Assembly: GCA_903877385.1 (NCBI GenBank)
Contig: CAIRDP010000027.1
Span: 124,001 to 188,000, forward strand
Reading direction: 5' to 3'
Origin: an uncultured Bacteroidales bacterium
GTDB lineage: Bacteria > Bacteroidota > Bacteroidia > Bacteroidales > FEN-979
Length of the DNA stretch: 64,000 nt
The notes below the pieces were generated by a model. It made no database searches. It saw only the letters and a program-made list of their open reading frames with translations, and was not told the origin of the DNA. The translations under genes and the position numbers were made by a program. This document shows positions 45,594 through 54,787 of the stretch, piece after piece; within the stretch, counting starts at the first letter, position 1; every line of letters begins with the position of its first letter.

Positions 45594-47042
45594 ATGGAAA
45601 CGATACAGACTTTAATACAATATACTCCCGAGATCAGCATACTTGAAATCTCCTATATTCTTGCCTCGGTACTGTTTATCGTCGGGCTGAAAAGGCTCAG
45701 CCATCCCGACACTGCAAGGAACGGCAACCTCTGGGCTGCTGCAGGCATGGGGCTGGCTATATTATTTACCATACTGTTTCATAAAAAAGACGGGGAAAGC
45801 ATTGGGAATATCCCATGGATACTGGGGGCCCTGGTATTGGGCACAGCCGTAGGCTGGGTTGCCGCAAGGAAAGTCAAGATGACGGCGATGCCCCAGATGG
45901 TGTCGATGTTCAACGGTATGGGCGGGGCCTGTGCTGCCATGATCTCGATGATGGAATTTCCAAAGCTGCAGTCAACGCTTGCAGCTGCAGGTGCATCCAG
46001 CATGTTTCACGGAGAAACCCTGGCGATCCTCTTCGGACTGACCATAGGCGGGGTGTCCTTTGCAGGCAGCATGATCGCCTTTGGCAAACTGGATGAAAAA
46101 ATAGGAGATATCAAGGCCCCATGGCTCAGGTACCTGAACCTGTTTTTCCTGTTCCTGCTGGTCGTCATGGTTGTACTGATCATGTTCAAACACCCTGTAA
46201 GCGGAGATAACACCATTATTTACCTTCTTGTGCTGCTTGCACTGGTTTATGGTGTAAGTTTTGTAATGCCTATTGGCGGAGCCGACATGCCCGTGGTCAT
46301 CTCGCTACTGAATTCATTTACAGGGATAGCTGCCGCCTGCGGAGGCTTCCTTTACAGCAACCAGGCCATGCTTACAGGCGGTATCCTTGTAGGCTCATCC
46401 GGAACACTGCTAACCATACTGATGTGCAAAGCCATGAACCGCTCCCTGCTGAATGTTATCATAGGTGCTTTCGGAGGGGAAGCAGCTTCAAAGGGTGAAG
46501 CAGGAGATAAAACTGTAAAAGAGATCACCCTCAGCGATGCAGCGGTTTTACTGAGTTATTCTCAGAAAGTGCTCGTTGTCCCCGGGTACGGGCTTGCAGT
46601 TGCCCAGGCCCAGCATCTTTGCCATGAGCTGGATGTTCTTCTGGCATCCAGGGGAGTTGAAGTGAAATACGGGATACACCCTGTTGCAGGGCGTATGCCG
46701 GGACATATGAACGTTTTGCTTGCCGAGGCCGATGTGCCTTATGAGAAGCTTCTTGAGATGGAAGAAGCCAACAACGAAATGCAAAACACCGATGTGGTCA
46801 TCGTAATAGGGGCTAATGATGTTGTAAATCCAGCGGCCGAGGATGATCCCAGCTCGCCAATTTATGGCATGCCGGTAATTAAAGCATGGGAGGCGAAAAA
46901 TGTGATCGTCATGAAACGAAGCATGGCCAAAGGGTATGCCGCCATCAGCAATAACCTGTTCTATCATCCGAGGAACAGCATGCTTTTTGGGGATGCGAAA
47001 GCTACCCTGCAAAAACTGATAGCCGAAATAAAGAACCTGTAA
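45594..47042 (+). CDS. pntB: NAD(P) transhydrogenase beta subunit
   Basis: The 482-residue beta chain. The N-terminal two thirds hold about nine transmembrane helices of the proton channel (domain II), including KMTAMPQMVSMFNGMGG and MPIGGADMPVVISLLNS. The C-terminal part is the NADP(H)-binding domain III with VPGYGLAVAQAQH, HPVAGRMPGHMNVLLAEA, VIVIGANDVVNPAA and the MKRSMAKGYA lid. It ends the three-gene operon and is followed by a strong bidirectional terminator. Confidence 0.96.
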   Translation: METIQTLIQYTPEISILEISYILASVLFIVGLKRLSHPDTARNGNLWAAAGMGLAILFTILFHKKDGESIGNIPWILGALVLGTAVGWVAARKVKMTAMPQMVSMFNGMGGACAAMISMMEFPKLQSTLAAAGASSMFHGETLAILFGLTIGGVSFAGSMIAFGKLDEKIGDIKAPWLRYLNLFFLFLLVVMVVLIMFKHPVSGDNTIIYLLVLLALVYGVSFVMPIGGADMPVVISLLNSFTGIAAACGGFLYSNQAMLTGGILVGSSGTLLTILMCKAMNRSLLNVIIGAFGGEAASKGEAGDKTVKEITLSDAAVLLSYSQKVLVVPGYGLAVAQAQHLCHELDVLLASRGVEVKYGIHPVAGRMPGHMNVLLAEADVPYEKLLEMEEANNEMQNTDVVIVIGANDVVNPAAEDDPSSPIYGMPVIKAWEAKNVIVMKRSMAKGYAAISNNLFYHPRNSMLFGDAKATLQKLIAEIKNL

Positions 47043-47058
47043 AACAACAAGGCAATAC

Positions 47059-47106
47059 AAAACAAAAGAGGCTATCTCATAATTATGAGACAGCCTCTTT
47101 TGTTTT
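47059..47106. terminator. Bidirectional intrinsic terminator
   Basis: Bases 47059-47081 and 47084-47106 form a 23-base stem with one mismatch and a two-base loop (GAGGCTATCTCATA on the left arm, TATGAGACAGCCTC on the right), flanked by A-rich and T-rich tracts on the two sides. It can end both pntB and the convergent lipoprotein gene. Confidence 0.9.
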
Positions 47107-47117
47107 GTTCAGAAGTA

Positions 47118-47399
47118 TTACTTCTTAGCTTTCTTTGCTGGTTTAGCAACCTTTGCAGGTTTGATAAGGTGTTTCTTGATTGAATCCTGATGTGCAATTG
47201 AATCGGCTTTCTTCTTTTCTTCGCCAGCCTTTGCAATTGAATCAGCTATTCTCTGCTGTTCAGCCTGAACCATAGCTAATGAATCTGCTACGCGGATTGA
47301 GTCAGCAATTCTTTTTTCTTCAAGTTCTTTTGCACTGGGGCCGCAAGCATACATAAAAGCTACAGCACCTACTACTAATAATGTTGCAAGTTTTTTCAT
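47118..47399 (-). CDS. Small lipoprotein with ADSI repeats and Lys-rich tail
   Basis: A 93-residue lipoprotein. The start is ATG 47399: it gives the signal MKKLATLLVVGAVAFMYACG with the lipid cysteine at the end of a hydrophobic run, whereas an earlier ATG (47483) lies upstream of the promoter. The mature part is a charged helix with repeats RIADSIRVADSLAM, RIADSIAKAGEEKKKADSIA, then a tail IKPAKVAKPAKKAKK. Such short charged lipoproteins are common in Bacteroidota and of unknown function; binding to peptidoglycan or polyanions is a guess. A TATCTTTG -7 element precedes it, and the terminator lies just beyond the stop. Confidence 0.8.
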   Translation of the reverse strand: MKKLATLLVVGAVAFMYACGPSAKELEEKRIADSIRVADSLAMVQAEQQRIADSIAKAGEEKKKADSIAHQDSIKKHLIKPAKVAKPAKKAKK

Positions 47400-47425
47400 T
47401 GTTTCGTTCGTTTTGAAATTTGATA

Positions 47426-47457
47426 CAAAGATAAAGCAACTTAGGTATACCGAACAA
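47426..47457 (-). promoter_or_regulatory. Promoter of small lipoprotein gene
   Basis: On the minus strand TATCTTTG at 47433-47426 matches the Bacteroidota -7 consensus, and TTG at 47457-47455 lies 21 bases upstream, close to the standard 19. It leaves a 27-base gap to the ATG. Confidence 0.55.
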
Positions 47458-47581
47458 GTATTCTGATCACTTTTTTTTAACATTTTTTAACATTTGCATT
47501 ATATCGCTGATTATCAGTATATATAATTTAGAGCCAGTTAAGATATTAACAATTCAGGATGGGATTAAAATGCCTTAATCG

Positions 47582-47589
47582 TACCTTTG
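47582..47589 (+). promoter_or_regulatory. -7 element close to rarA start
   Basis: TACCTTTG is a perfect -7 match ending seven bases before the rarA ATG at 47597, so the transcript may have almost no leader. There is no clear -33 element at the usual distance. Confidence 0.4.
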
Positions 47590-47596
47590 AAAGATT

Positions 47597-48865
47597 ATGC
47601 TGATACCTCTTGCAGAGCAGTTACGTCCCAATTCGCTTGAAGAATACCTTGGGCAGGAACATCTTGTCGGGCCTGGAGCCATTCTGAGGAAGGCCATTGA
47701 ATCGGGCAATGTTCCGTCGATGGTGTTATGGGGCCCCCCGGGGGTAGGTAAAACCACCCTCGCCTATATTATCTCCAGGCAGCTTTCCAGGGAATTTTTT
47801 ACACTCAGCGCGGTAAGCTCGGGAGTGAAAGAGGTAAGGGAAGTGATTGCCAAAGCCAAAGAAAGCGGTACAAGTCCCTTCCTTTTTATCGATGAGATCC
47901 ATCGTTTCAGCAAGTCCCAGCAGGATGCCCTGCTGGGTGCAGTTGAGAAAGGGATCATCACCTTTATCGGAGCCACAACCGAGAACCCTTCCTTCGAGGT
48001 GATCTCACCCCTTTTATCCCGCTGCCAGATCTATATCCTGAAAACTCTGGATGAAGCACAGTTGTTGCGCCTGCTCGACGAAGGCAAGAAAAGACTTGAG
48101 CAGCAGCTCGGCCTTGAGATCAGTATTGCCGAACCTGAAGCTATTCTCCGTATCTCAGGAGGAGATGCCCGCAAGCTGCTGAATGCCCTGGAACTGATTG
48201 TGAGTTCGCTGGGCAACGATACAAAAACCGTCAGTATAGATAATAAGAATACAATCAGCATCATACAGCAGAACCTCGCCATGTATGACAAAACAGGCGA
48301 AATGCATTACGATGTTATCTCTGCCTTTATCAAATCTCTCAGGGGATCCGACCCCAATGCTGCAGTGTACTGGCTTGCCAGGATGGTCGAGGCGGGCGAA
48401 GACCCCAAATTCATCGCAAGGCGAATGCTGATCCTGGCTTCCGAAGATATCGGTAATGCCAATCCGAATGCATTGCTGCTTGCGAACACCTGTTTCCAGG
48501 CGGTGGAGGTGATCGGTTATCCCGAATGCGACCTGATCCTTTCGCAGACTGCCATTTACCTCGCAACATCGGTGAAAAGCAATGCTTCGTACTTAGCCAT
48601 CCGCATTGCCCAAAAAGCATTCAGGGAAAAAGGCGATTTGCCGGTTCCCCTGCATATCAGGAATGCCCCTACGAACCTGATGAAGAAAATAGGTTACGGC
48701 AAGGATTATAAATATGCCCACGATTACGACAACAATTTTGTCGAGCAGGAGTTCCTTCCCGACATGATCAAAGGCTCGAAATTTTATGATCCCCAGGACA
48801 ATCCCAGGGAAAAAGAGATACGGGCAAGGCTGAAAGCACTGTGGAAGGGAAAATACAAATATTAA
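47597..48865 (+). CDS. rarA: Replication-associated recombination ATPase RarA (MgsA)
   Basis: A 422-residue AAA+ protein of the RarA/MgsA/WRNIP1 family that acts at stalled replication forks. It begins [22 protein letters not shown] (quoted in part: [17 protein letters not shown]), with Walker [11 protein letters not shown], Walker [10 protein letters not shown], sensor 1 in [10 protein letters not shown] and the arginine finger in LLSRCQI. The C-terminal half is the helical tetramerisation domain with [17 protein letters not shown] and HIRNAPT. Length and motifs are standard. kdsA follows 31 bases after the stop. Confidence 0.95.
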   Translation: MLIPLAEQLRPNSLEEYLGQEHLVGPGAILRKAIESGNVPSMVLWGPPGVGKTTLAYIISRQLSREFFTLSAVSSGVKEVREVIAKAKESGTSPFLFIDEIHRFSKSQQDALLGAVEKGIITFIGATTENPSFEVISPLLSRCQIYILKTLDEAQLLRLLDEGKKRLEQQLGLEISIAEPEAILRISGGDARKLLNALELIVSSLGNDTKTVSIDNKNTISIIQQNLAMYDKTGEMHYDVISAFIKSLRGSDPNAAVYWLARMVEAGEDPKFIARRMLILASEDIGNANPNALLLANTCFQAVEVIGYPECDLILSQTAIYLATSVKSNASYLAIRIAQKAFREKGDLPVPLHIRNAPTNLMKKIGYGKDYKYAHDYDNNFVEQEFLPDMIKGSKFYDPQDNPREKEIRARLKALWKGKYKY

Positions 48866-48886
48866 GTAGCGAAATAGCGAAATAAT
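48865..48886. repeat. AGCGAAAT-type short repeat before kdsA
   Basis: Two adjacent near-octamers (AGTAGCGAAATAGCGAAATA) lie between the rarA stop and the kdsA ATG. The same motif occurs at 62488-62510, also just before a start codon. Confidence 0.6.
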
Positions 48887-48896
48887 AAAAAAAAAC

Positions 48897-49709
48897 ATGA
48901 TACCAAAAAATATATCAAAGCTGAAAGTCAGTGACCCCGGGATGTTCTTCCTGATCGCTGGTCCTTGCGTGGTCGAAAATGACAGCATGCCGCTGGAAGT
49001 GGCATCCCATATTCAGCAGATCTGTGAAAGGCTTGATATTCCATACATCTTCAAGTCATCCTATAAAAAAGCAAACCGTTCAAAGGCTGATTCCTTCACC
49101 GGGATAGGCAACGAAAAAGCCATGAATATCATTTCAATGGTCGGAAAACAGTTGAACATCCCCACGCTCACCGACATCCATTCGGAGGAAGAGGCGTCTT
49201 TTGCAGCCCGGTATGTCGACGTTTTACAGATCCCTGCTTTCCTCTGCCGTCAAACCGATCTTCTTCTTGCCGCAGGAAGGACAGGGAAAGCCGTCAATAT
49301 AAAAAAAGGGCAATTTTCCTCGGCTGAATCCATGCGGTTTGCAGTGGAAAAGATACTCAGCACGGGAAATGAAAATATCATGCTTACCGAAAGGGGGACT
49401 ACTTTCGGTTACCAGGATCTTATTGTGGACATGTGCTCCATTCCTGAAATGCAGAAGTTCCGGGTGCCGGTGGTCCTGGATGTGACACATTCCTTACAGA
49501 AACCAAACCAGCCGGAGGGAGTCACCGGCGGCAGGCCCGATCTCATTGAAACCATGGCCAAAGCAGGCATTGCAGCGGGCGCCGACGGTTTGTTCATTGA
49601 AACCCATCCCCAACCCTCCGTGGCAAAATCGGATGGCGCAAACATGCTTAAACTTGAACTCCTCGAAGATTTACTGATCAAGCTTGTAAGGATAAGAAAA
49701 GCCCTTTGA
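48897..49709 (+). CDS. kdsA: 3-deoxy-D-manno-octulosonate 8-phosphate synthase
   Basis: A 270-residue TIM-barrel enzyme that condenses phosphoenolpyruvate with arabinose 5-phosphate to give Kdo-8-phosphate, the first committed step to Kdo of lipopolysaccharide. Landmarks are FLIAGPCVVEN, FKSSYKKANRSK, TDIHSEEEA, VNIKKGQFSS, GTTFGYQDLIVDM and the VVLDVTHSLQKPN segment. The family's metal-dependent form has a cysteine near the start; here AGPCVV carries a cysteine at that place, so a metal-dependent enzyme is plausible. It converges on the DUF4831 gene. Confidence 0.95.
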   Translation: MIPKNISKLKVSDPGMFFLIAGPCVVENDSMPLEVASHIQQICERLDIPYIFKSSYKKANRSKADSFTGIGNEKAMNIISMVGKQLNIPTLTDIHSEEEASFAARYVDVLQIPAFLCRQTDLLLAAGRTGKAVNIKKGQFSSAESMRFAVEKILSTGNENIMLTERGTTFGYQDLIVDMCSIPEMQKFRVPVVLDVTHSLQKPNQPEGVTGGRPDLIETMAKAGIAAGADGLFIETHPQPSVAKSDGANMLKLELLEDLLIKLVRIRKAL

Positions 49710-49797
49710 TCATTCCCTGTAAATTCCACGCCTCCCAGGGCGGAAGCCTTGTTGGGGCTATTCCCAAGGGTTAAATCCGCTTATTCCAACATTTCTT

Positions 49798-50988
49798 CTA
49801 GTCGATACCGAGGCTTTTTATACCCCCGGTTTCTTTATGGAATAATACTTTCCATTTGCTGGACGGGAGGTTAGTGATGAGCCCCAGCTGGTTTATCAGG
49901 CATTGCTGCTCTTCCTGGGTATTGTCGTCAAGCTTTACCGTCACCCTTGCATATTCAGGTATCCTGTAATAGAAACCGCTGGATTTGGGTGATTTCCCGG
50001 CCTTCAGCAGGTAAGATGATACAGAATTCGTATTACCAACCCTTTGCACCCTGATGGTAATTACCTTGCCGCCTCCAGGAGCGTCCAGATCCTGAACTCC
50101 TTTTGATTTATTGAATTTAAAGATCGGGATCTCGGTATTGATCTGGTTTTGCATGGGGATATACTTGTATGAAAAGGTCATGGTCTTATGCAGCCTGACC
50201 CCAGTAAACAGCTTCAGGTACTCTCTTTCCAGGTTTTTCAGCTGGGCATCCATAAACTCCAGGGTTTCCTTTGTGTAGTTCGTTTCCTGGAAGCCTGTAA
50301 TCAGGTTAAAGCGGTTATCCTTGATCTTCGATAAAAAATCAGCTGCTTCCTTGGCTTTCTGTTCAGGGGATTTATCCACCATGGTCTTTTTCAGGTACTG
50401 CCTTTCGAGGGTCATGGTATCTATATTGACTTTACGGCGTATGGTGTCAACTTTTTCAAAGACGCTGACATCGGTATAATTCCTAAACAACTCCCCAAAG
50501 GCATCCTTTTCGAGTTCAAGGGGAGGTTCTTCTGCATTGATCAGTTTGATAACCTGTGAAGTAGTGTCAACAACAGGAAGGGTTCCAAGGATAATACCGG
50601 CATCGGTAAGGGACAGAAATCCCGTTTTATCGCCTTTCGACATTTTCTCGCCAAACTCAACAAAATAATACTGATCGGGATCCGGTTCAAAGGAGGTCGT
50701 AATATTTATGTCGGCAATTTTATATTCAATGGTATTCGCCTGCACCACATTCTTCAACCCGAGATAACGCAGGGCATAATCAGCATAAGGACCTTGGTAA
50801 TTCTCGATCCGGTCGATCTTCACAGTCACATTGACAACGGTTCTGGGGAGGCTGTAAAAGATCCCTTCATTGGTTTGCGGAAAAGTGTTGTAATCGATAT
50901 GCACCACATTGATCTGCGCATAAAGAACGCTGCTGCATAGCATCAGAGATGCCAGCATCAGCCTGACGAAAAATTTCCTGGTTTCCAT
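49798..50988 (-). CDS. DUF4831 family protein
   Basis: A 396-residue exported protein with a signal peptide ending SSVLYA (start at ATG 50988; an earlier ATG at 51051 overlaps glnN). The body is beta-rich with EGIFYSLPRTVVNVTVKI and ends with an extended beta region. It matches the general pattern of DUF4831, a Bacteroidota family of unknown function. A tract rich in Lys and Glu (about 195-270) may be helical. It follows glnN by 13 bases and is probably co-transcribed with it, but no functional tie is known. Confidence 0.75.
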   Translation of the reverse strand: METRKFFVRLMLASLMLCSSVLYAQINVVHIDYNTFPQTNEGIFYSLPRTVVNVTVKIDRIENYQGPYADYALRYLGLKNVVQANTIEYKIADINITTSFEPDPDQYYFVEFGEKMSKGDKTGFLSLTDAGIILGTLPVVDTTSQVIKLINAEEPPLELEKDAFGELFRNYTDVSVFEKVDTIRRKVNIDTMTLERQYLKKTMVDKSPEQKAKEAADFLSKIKDNRFNLITGFQETNYTKETLEFMDAQLKNLEREYLKLFTGVRLHKTMTFSYKYIPMQNQINTEIPIFKFNKSKGVQDLDAPGGGKVITIRVQRVGNTNSVSSYLLKAGKSPKSSGFYYRIPEYARVTVKLDDNTQEEQQCLINQLGLITNLPSSKWKVLFHKETGGIKSLGID

Positions 50989-51001
50989 TTTTCTTAAATA
51001 C

Positions 51002-53191
51002 TTAATGAATAAATAACAATTCCCGGTATTTGGGCAAGGGCCAAACTTCATCGTCGACCATCAGCTCAAGTTTATCGGAATGATACCTTATTTTTTCAAA
51101 ATACGGGAACACCTGCTGGCAATATGACTTTGCCTTTTCTTCAGGATCATGCACCTTGTTAGCCACTTTGCGGGCCTCGGTCATATCGTTCACATACGTC
51201 ATGATCTTGTCGATATGTTCCGATATCTCGGTGATCTGTTCCATCTGGTTCTGGGAGATCTTCCCGTAAGTTTTCAGGTCAAGCACCTGCTTCAGTCCTT
51301 TCACGTTATCGACAAGAATGTTCTGATACCTGATCGCAACAGGGATCACATGGTTTGAAACAAGGTCGCCAAGCACCCTCGATTCGATCTGGATCTTCTT
51401 CGTATAATTTTCAAGACCTATCTCAAAACGGGCATGCACTTCCCTGGGAGTAAGCACCTGTGTCCTTTCAAAAAGATCCACAAATTTCTTCTGGACCAGG
51501 GCTTTCAAGGCGTCGGGAGTGGTTTTATGGTTTGAAAGACCGCGTTTTGCAGCTTCTTTCAGCCAGTCCTGCCCGTAATTGTTGCCCTCGAACCTGATGT
51601 TTTTCGACTCTTTTATATATTTCTTCAGAAGCGTGAGGATGGCATCGTCCAGCTTTACTTTCTTCCCAGTAGCCGCTTTGAGGTCCTTCAGAAATTTGTT
51701 CAGCTGATCGGCCACTATCATGTTGAGGGCGATCATTGCCGGGGCGCAGGAATGGGATGATCCGACGGCCCTGAATTCAAATTTATTTCCTGTAAACGCG
51801 AACGGGGAGGTCCTGTTGCGGTCGGTATTGTCGAGCAGGATCTCGGGGATCTTCGGAAAATTCTTCAGTAAGCCTGTATCGCTGTCAAGGCTGAATTTAA
51901 AGTTCTTGTCGCTTTTCTCGATGGTGTCGAGCCAGTGGGTCAACTGGGCCCCGATGAAGACCGATATGATCCCCGGAGGCGCTTCGTTTGCTCCCAGCCT
52001 GTGGTCGTTGCCCGGCGTTGCAATGATAGCCCTTAACAGGTCGGCGTTCTCATGCACGGCTTTTATTATATTTACAAGGAAAGTAATGAAACGGAGTTCC
52101 GATTTTGAGGTGGTCCCCGCACTTAAAAGGTTTTCCTTGGTGTTGGTGGCAAGAGACCAGTTACTGTGCTTTCCCGATCCGTTCACACCGTTGAAAGGCT
52201 TTTCGTGAAGCAGTACGGTGAAATTGTGGCGGCTTGCAACCTTTTCAACAAGGTGCATCATCAGCTGGTTATGGTCAACCGATAGGTTTGCCTCCTCAAA
52301 CACCGGCGCACATTCGAACTGGTTGGGTGCAACTTCATTATGCCTTGTTTTCACAGGGATCCCCAGGCGGTGGGCTTCCAATTCAAATTCCTGCATAAAA
52401 GCCATGACCCTCTGGGGGATGGTTCCGAAATAATGATCTTCCAGCTGCTGGTCTTTGGCCGAGGAATGACCGAAAAGAGTCCTGCCGGTCAGGACCAGGT
52501 CGGGACGGGCGCTATACAACGCCTTATCCACCAAAAAGTATTCCTGTTCCCAGCCAAGGGTTGCAAAAACCTTGCTTACATCCTCATCGAAAAGCCTGCA
52601 TACTTCGACTGCGGCCTTGTCAATTGAATGGAGGGCACGCAACAATGGGGTTTTATAATCAAGGGCTTCACCTGTATAGGAAATGAAAACCGAGGGGATG
52701 CAAAGGGTTTTATCCATTATAAAGGCAGGGGAAGAAGGATCCCATGCAGTATATCCCCTGGCCTCGAAGGTGGAACGTATCCCCCCGCTGGGGAAGCTGG
52801 AAGCATCGGGTTCCTGCTGGGTGAGTTCGATCCCCCTGAATTTCTCAATCCCCGTCCCTCCTTCCACCGGGCTCACAAAGGCGTCGTGTTTTTCGGCTGT
52901 AGCCCCGGTCAATGGAAGAAACCAATGGGTATAATGCGTTGCTCCGTTGCTGATAGCCCAGGCTTTCATCCCTGCAGCCACCTGGTCGGCAATACGCCGG
53001 TCAATCTTTTCGCCCTTTTCTATGGAATTAATAACAGCAGTATAAGCTTCTTCGGTCAGGAATTCCTTCATGGCAACCCTGTTAAACGTGAGTTCACCGA
53101 AATATTCTGATGCTTTTTTATTGGGAAAATTCACCTCGCGAGGGGTCCTTCCCATCGTCATTTCAAGTGCCCTGAATCTGATATTGTCCAT
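51002..53191 (-). CDS. glnN: Type III glutamine synthetase GlnN
   Basis: A 729-residue glutamine synthetase of the large GSIII type found in Bacteroidota and cyanobacteria, which joins ammonia to glutamate with ATP. The N-terminal part has the GSIII hallmark FGELTFNR, the middle holds the catalytic core with GWEQEYFLVD, KTRHNEVAPNQFECAP, NGVNGSGKHSNWSL and NRTSPFAFTGNKFEFRAVGSS (shown here in part: RTSPFAFTGNKFEFRAVG), and the C-terminus is a helical extension. It forms dodecamers and is usually nitrogen-regulated. The next gene upstream, the symporter, is 104 bases away. Confidence 0.96.
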   Translation of the reverse strand: MDNIRFRALEMTMGRTPREVNFPNKKASEYFGELTFNRVAMKEFLTEEAYTAVINSIEKGEKIDRRIADQVAAGMKAWAISNGATHYTHWFLPLTGATAEKHDAFVSPVEGGTGIEKFRGIELTQQEPDASSFPSGGIRSTFEARGYTAWDPSSPAFIMDKTLCIPSVFISYTGEALDYKTPLLRALHSIDKAAVEVCRLFDEDVSKVFATLGWEQEYFLVDKALYSARPDLVLTGRTLFGHSSAKDQQLEDHYFGTIPQRVMAFMQEFELEAHRLGIPVKTRHNEVAPNQFECAPVFEEANLSVDHNQLMMHLVEKVASRHNFTVLLHEKPFNGVNGSGKHSNWSLATNTKENLLSAGTTSKSELRFITFLVNIIKAVHENADLLRAIIATPGNDHRLGANEAPPGIISVFIGAQLTHWLDTIEKSDKNFKFSLDSDTGLLKNFPKIPEILLDNTDRNRTSPFAFTGNKFEFRAVGSSHSCAPAMIALNMIVADQLNKFLKDLKAATGKKVKLDDAILTLLKKYIKESKNIRFEGNNYGQDWLKEAAKRGLSNHKTTPDALKALVQKKFVDLFERTQVLTPREVHARFEIGLENYTKKIQIESRVLGDLVSNHVIPVAIRYQNILVDNVKGLKQVLDLKTYGKISQNQMEQITEISEHIDKIMTYVNDMTEARKVANKVHDPEEKAKSYCQQVFPYFEKIRYHSDKLELMVDDEVWPLPKYRELLFIH

Positions 53192-53295
53192 CGTATTGGA
53201 TTTACGGTTTATGGTTTACAATTGACTTTTTTTGAATGCGGATGAGAGTTCCCGGTTCACGATGCCCTGACCGTGATTCAAGTAAGTTCAGGTTT

Positions 53296-54747
53296 TCAGT
53301 AGCTTTTCCTGCTCACTAGCAGCAGTCCGGCAAAAGTAATAATTCCGTTCAGAATCAAAAGTTCAAAACCGAATTTATAACCACCAAATATCAACACGCT
53401 ATAGTTGCTAAGTATATAACAAATAATGGGAGAGAGCAGGGCAATAAGAGGTACGAACTTATCCATGACCTGTTTATGGGTAAAAAGGCCAAAGGAATAA
53501 AGCCCCAGGAGTGGTCCATAGGTATAACCTGCCACGGTAAACAGCTTGTCGATGACCGCCCTGTCGTTAATCTCCCTGAAAAGGATAATAACCCCGAGTA
53601 AAATAAGAGCAAAAGACACATGGACCATGTACCTGATCTTTTCTTTTTTCTTCTCGCTCAGTTTTTCCCTTTTTTGCAAACCGAGGAAGTCGATTGAAAA
53701 GGAAGTCGTGAGCGAAGTCAGGGCGCCATCGGCACTTGGGTAGGCGGCCGAGATAAGCCCTATGATAAACACCAGTCCCGCTACCGGCCCCAGGTGGTTT
53801 ATAGCAATCATGGGAAAGAGGTCATCGGAGCGGGCAGGCAGGGCTATCCCTCTGAAATTTGCGAAAAGGAAGAGAATGGCTCCCAGGAAAAGAAAAATAA
53901 AATTCACAAAAACCAGTATCCCGCTGAAAGTGAACATGTTTTTTTGAGCGTCTTTCAGGTTGCGGCAGCTCAGGTTCTTTTGCATCATTTCCTGGTCCAG
54001 CCCCGTCATCACGATGGTAATGAACATTCCGCTGAAGAACTGCTTAAGAAAGAACCTTCGGTCGCTCCAGTTGTTATTAAAGATTTTCGTGAGCCCCTGG
54101 TCCATTGCCTTGCGGAACAGGCCTGCAATGCTCAGATCCATGGTTTTTGAAATGATGTAAACCGAAACCACCACGGCCAGCAGCATAAACGTGGTCTGGA
54201 CGGTATCGGTCCAAATTATTGTTTTAATGCCTCCTTTGAATGTATAAAGCAGGATAAGGACAATAAAAATGAGCACCGTAAGGCCGAAGGGGATATGCCA
54301 TGCATCGAACACAAAAACCTGCAGCACATTGACTACCAGGAACATCCTGAACGAAGCACCAATAACCCTGGAGAGCAGGAAGTAAAATGCCCCGGTCTTA
54401 TAAGACCAGAACCCGAACCGGGATTCAAGGTAGGAATAGATGGAGGTAAGGTTAAGCCTGTAATAAAGGGGCAGTAGAACTGTTGCAATCACTGCATAAC
54501 CGAACAGGTAGCCGGCAACAACCAGGAAATAGGAAAACTGGGTGTCCCCTACCCAGCCGGGAACCGACATGAATGTAACCCCCGACAGGGAAGCTCCTAT
54601 CATCCCGTAGGAAACGACAAACCAGGGCGAAGCGTTATTCCCTTTGTAAAAAGCCCGGTTCGTCGCCTTTCTTGCGGTAAGCCAGGTAATGAAGAACAGC
54701 AGTGAAGTGTAAATAAGGAATACGAGAAAGATGAGTTTAGGAGTCAT
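53296..54747 (-). CDS. Sodium:solute symporter (SSS family)
   Basis: A 483-residue inner-membrane protein with about 12-13 helices of the sodium/solute symporter fold (SLC5-like). The opening WLTARKATNRAFYKGNN is followed by SYGMIGASLSGVTFMSVPG, which contains the conserved serines near the sodium site; GGIKTIIWTDTVQTTFML and AAYPSADGALTSLTTSFSIDF are also typical. It carries a small solute with sodium; which one cannot be read from sequence, although some relatives take sugars, proline or sialic acid. A TGTACA repeat lies just upstream of its start. Confidence 0.9.
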   Translation of the reverse strand: MTPKLIFLVFLIYTSLLFFITWLTARKATNRAFYKGNNASPWFVVSYGMIGASLSGVTFMSVPGWVGDTQFSYFLVVAGYLFGYAVIATVLLPLYYRLNLTSIYSYLESRFGFWSYKTGAFYFLLSRVIGASFRMFLVVNVLQVFVFDAWHIPFGLTVLIFIVLILLYTFKGGIKTIIWTDTVQTTFMLLAVVVSVYIISKTMDLSIAGLFRKAMDQGLTKIFNNNWSDRRFFLKQFFSGMFITIVMTGLDQEMMQKNLSCRNLKDAQKNMFTFSGILVFVNFIFLFLGAILFLFANFRGIALPARSDDLFPMIAINHLGPVAGLVFIIGLISAAYPSADGALTSLTTSFSIDFLGLQKREKLSEKKKEKIRYMVHVSFALILLGVIILFREINDRAVIDKLFTVAGYTYGPLLGLYSFGLFTHKQVMDKFVPLIALLSPIICYILSNYSVLIFGGYKFGFELLILNGIITFAGLLLVSRKSY

Positions 54748-54753
54748 AGGGGA

Positions 54754-54780
54754 TGTACTATGTACAATGTACCATGTACA
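54754..54780. repeat. Intergenic TGTACA-type repeat, copy 3
   Basis: TGTACTATGTACAATGTACC and a closing TGTACA form a 27-base unit that is nearly the reverse complement of the repeat at 10861-10887 (two differences). It is between gmhB and the symporter gene. Confidence 0.75.
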
Positions 54781-54787
54781 ATTTTTT

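Noticed and set aside
49710-49797. Terminator between kdsA and the DUF4831 gene
   Set aside because: A CCTTG/CAAGG stem is bulged and lacks a T-tract, so it was not listed.
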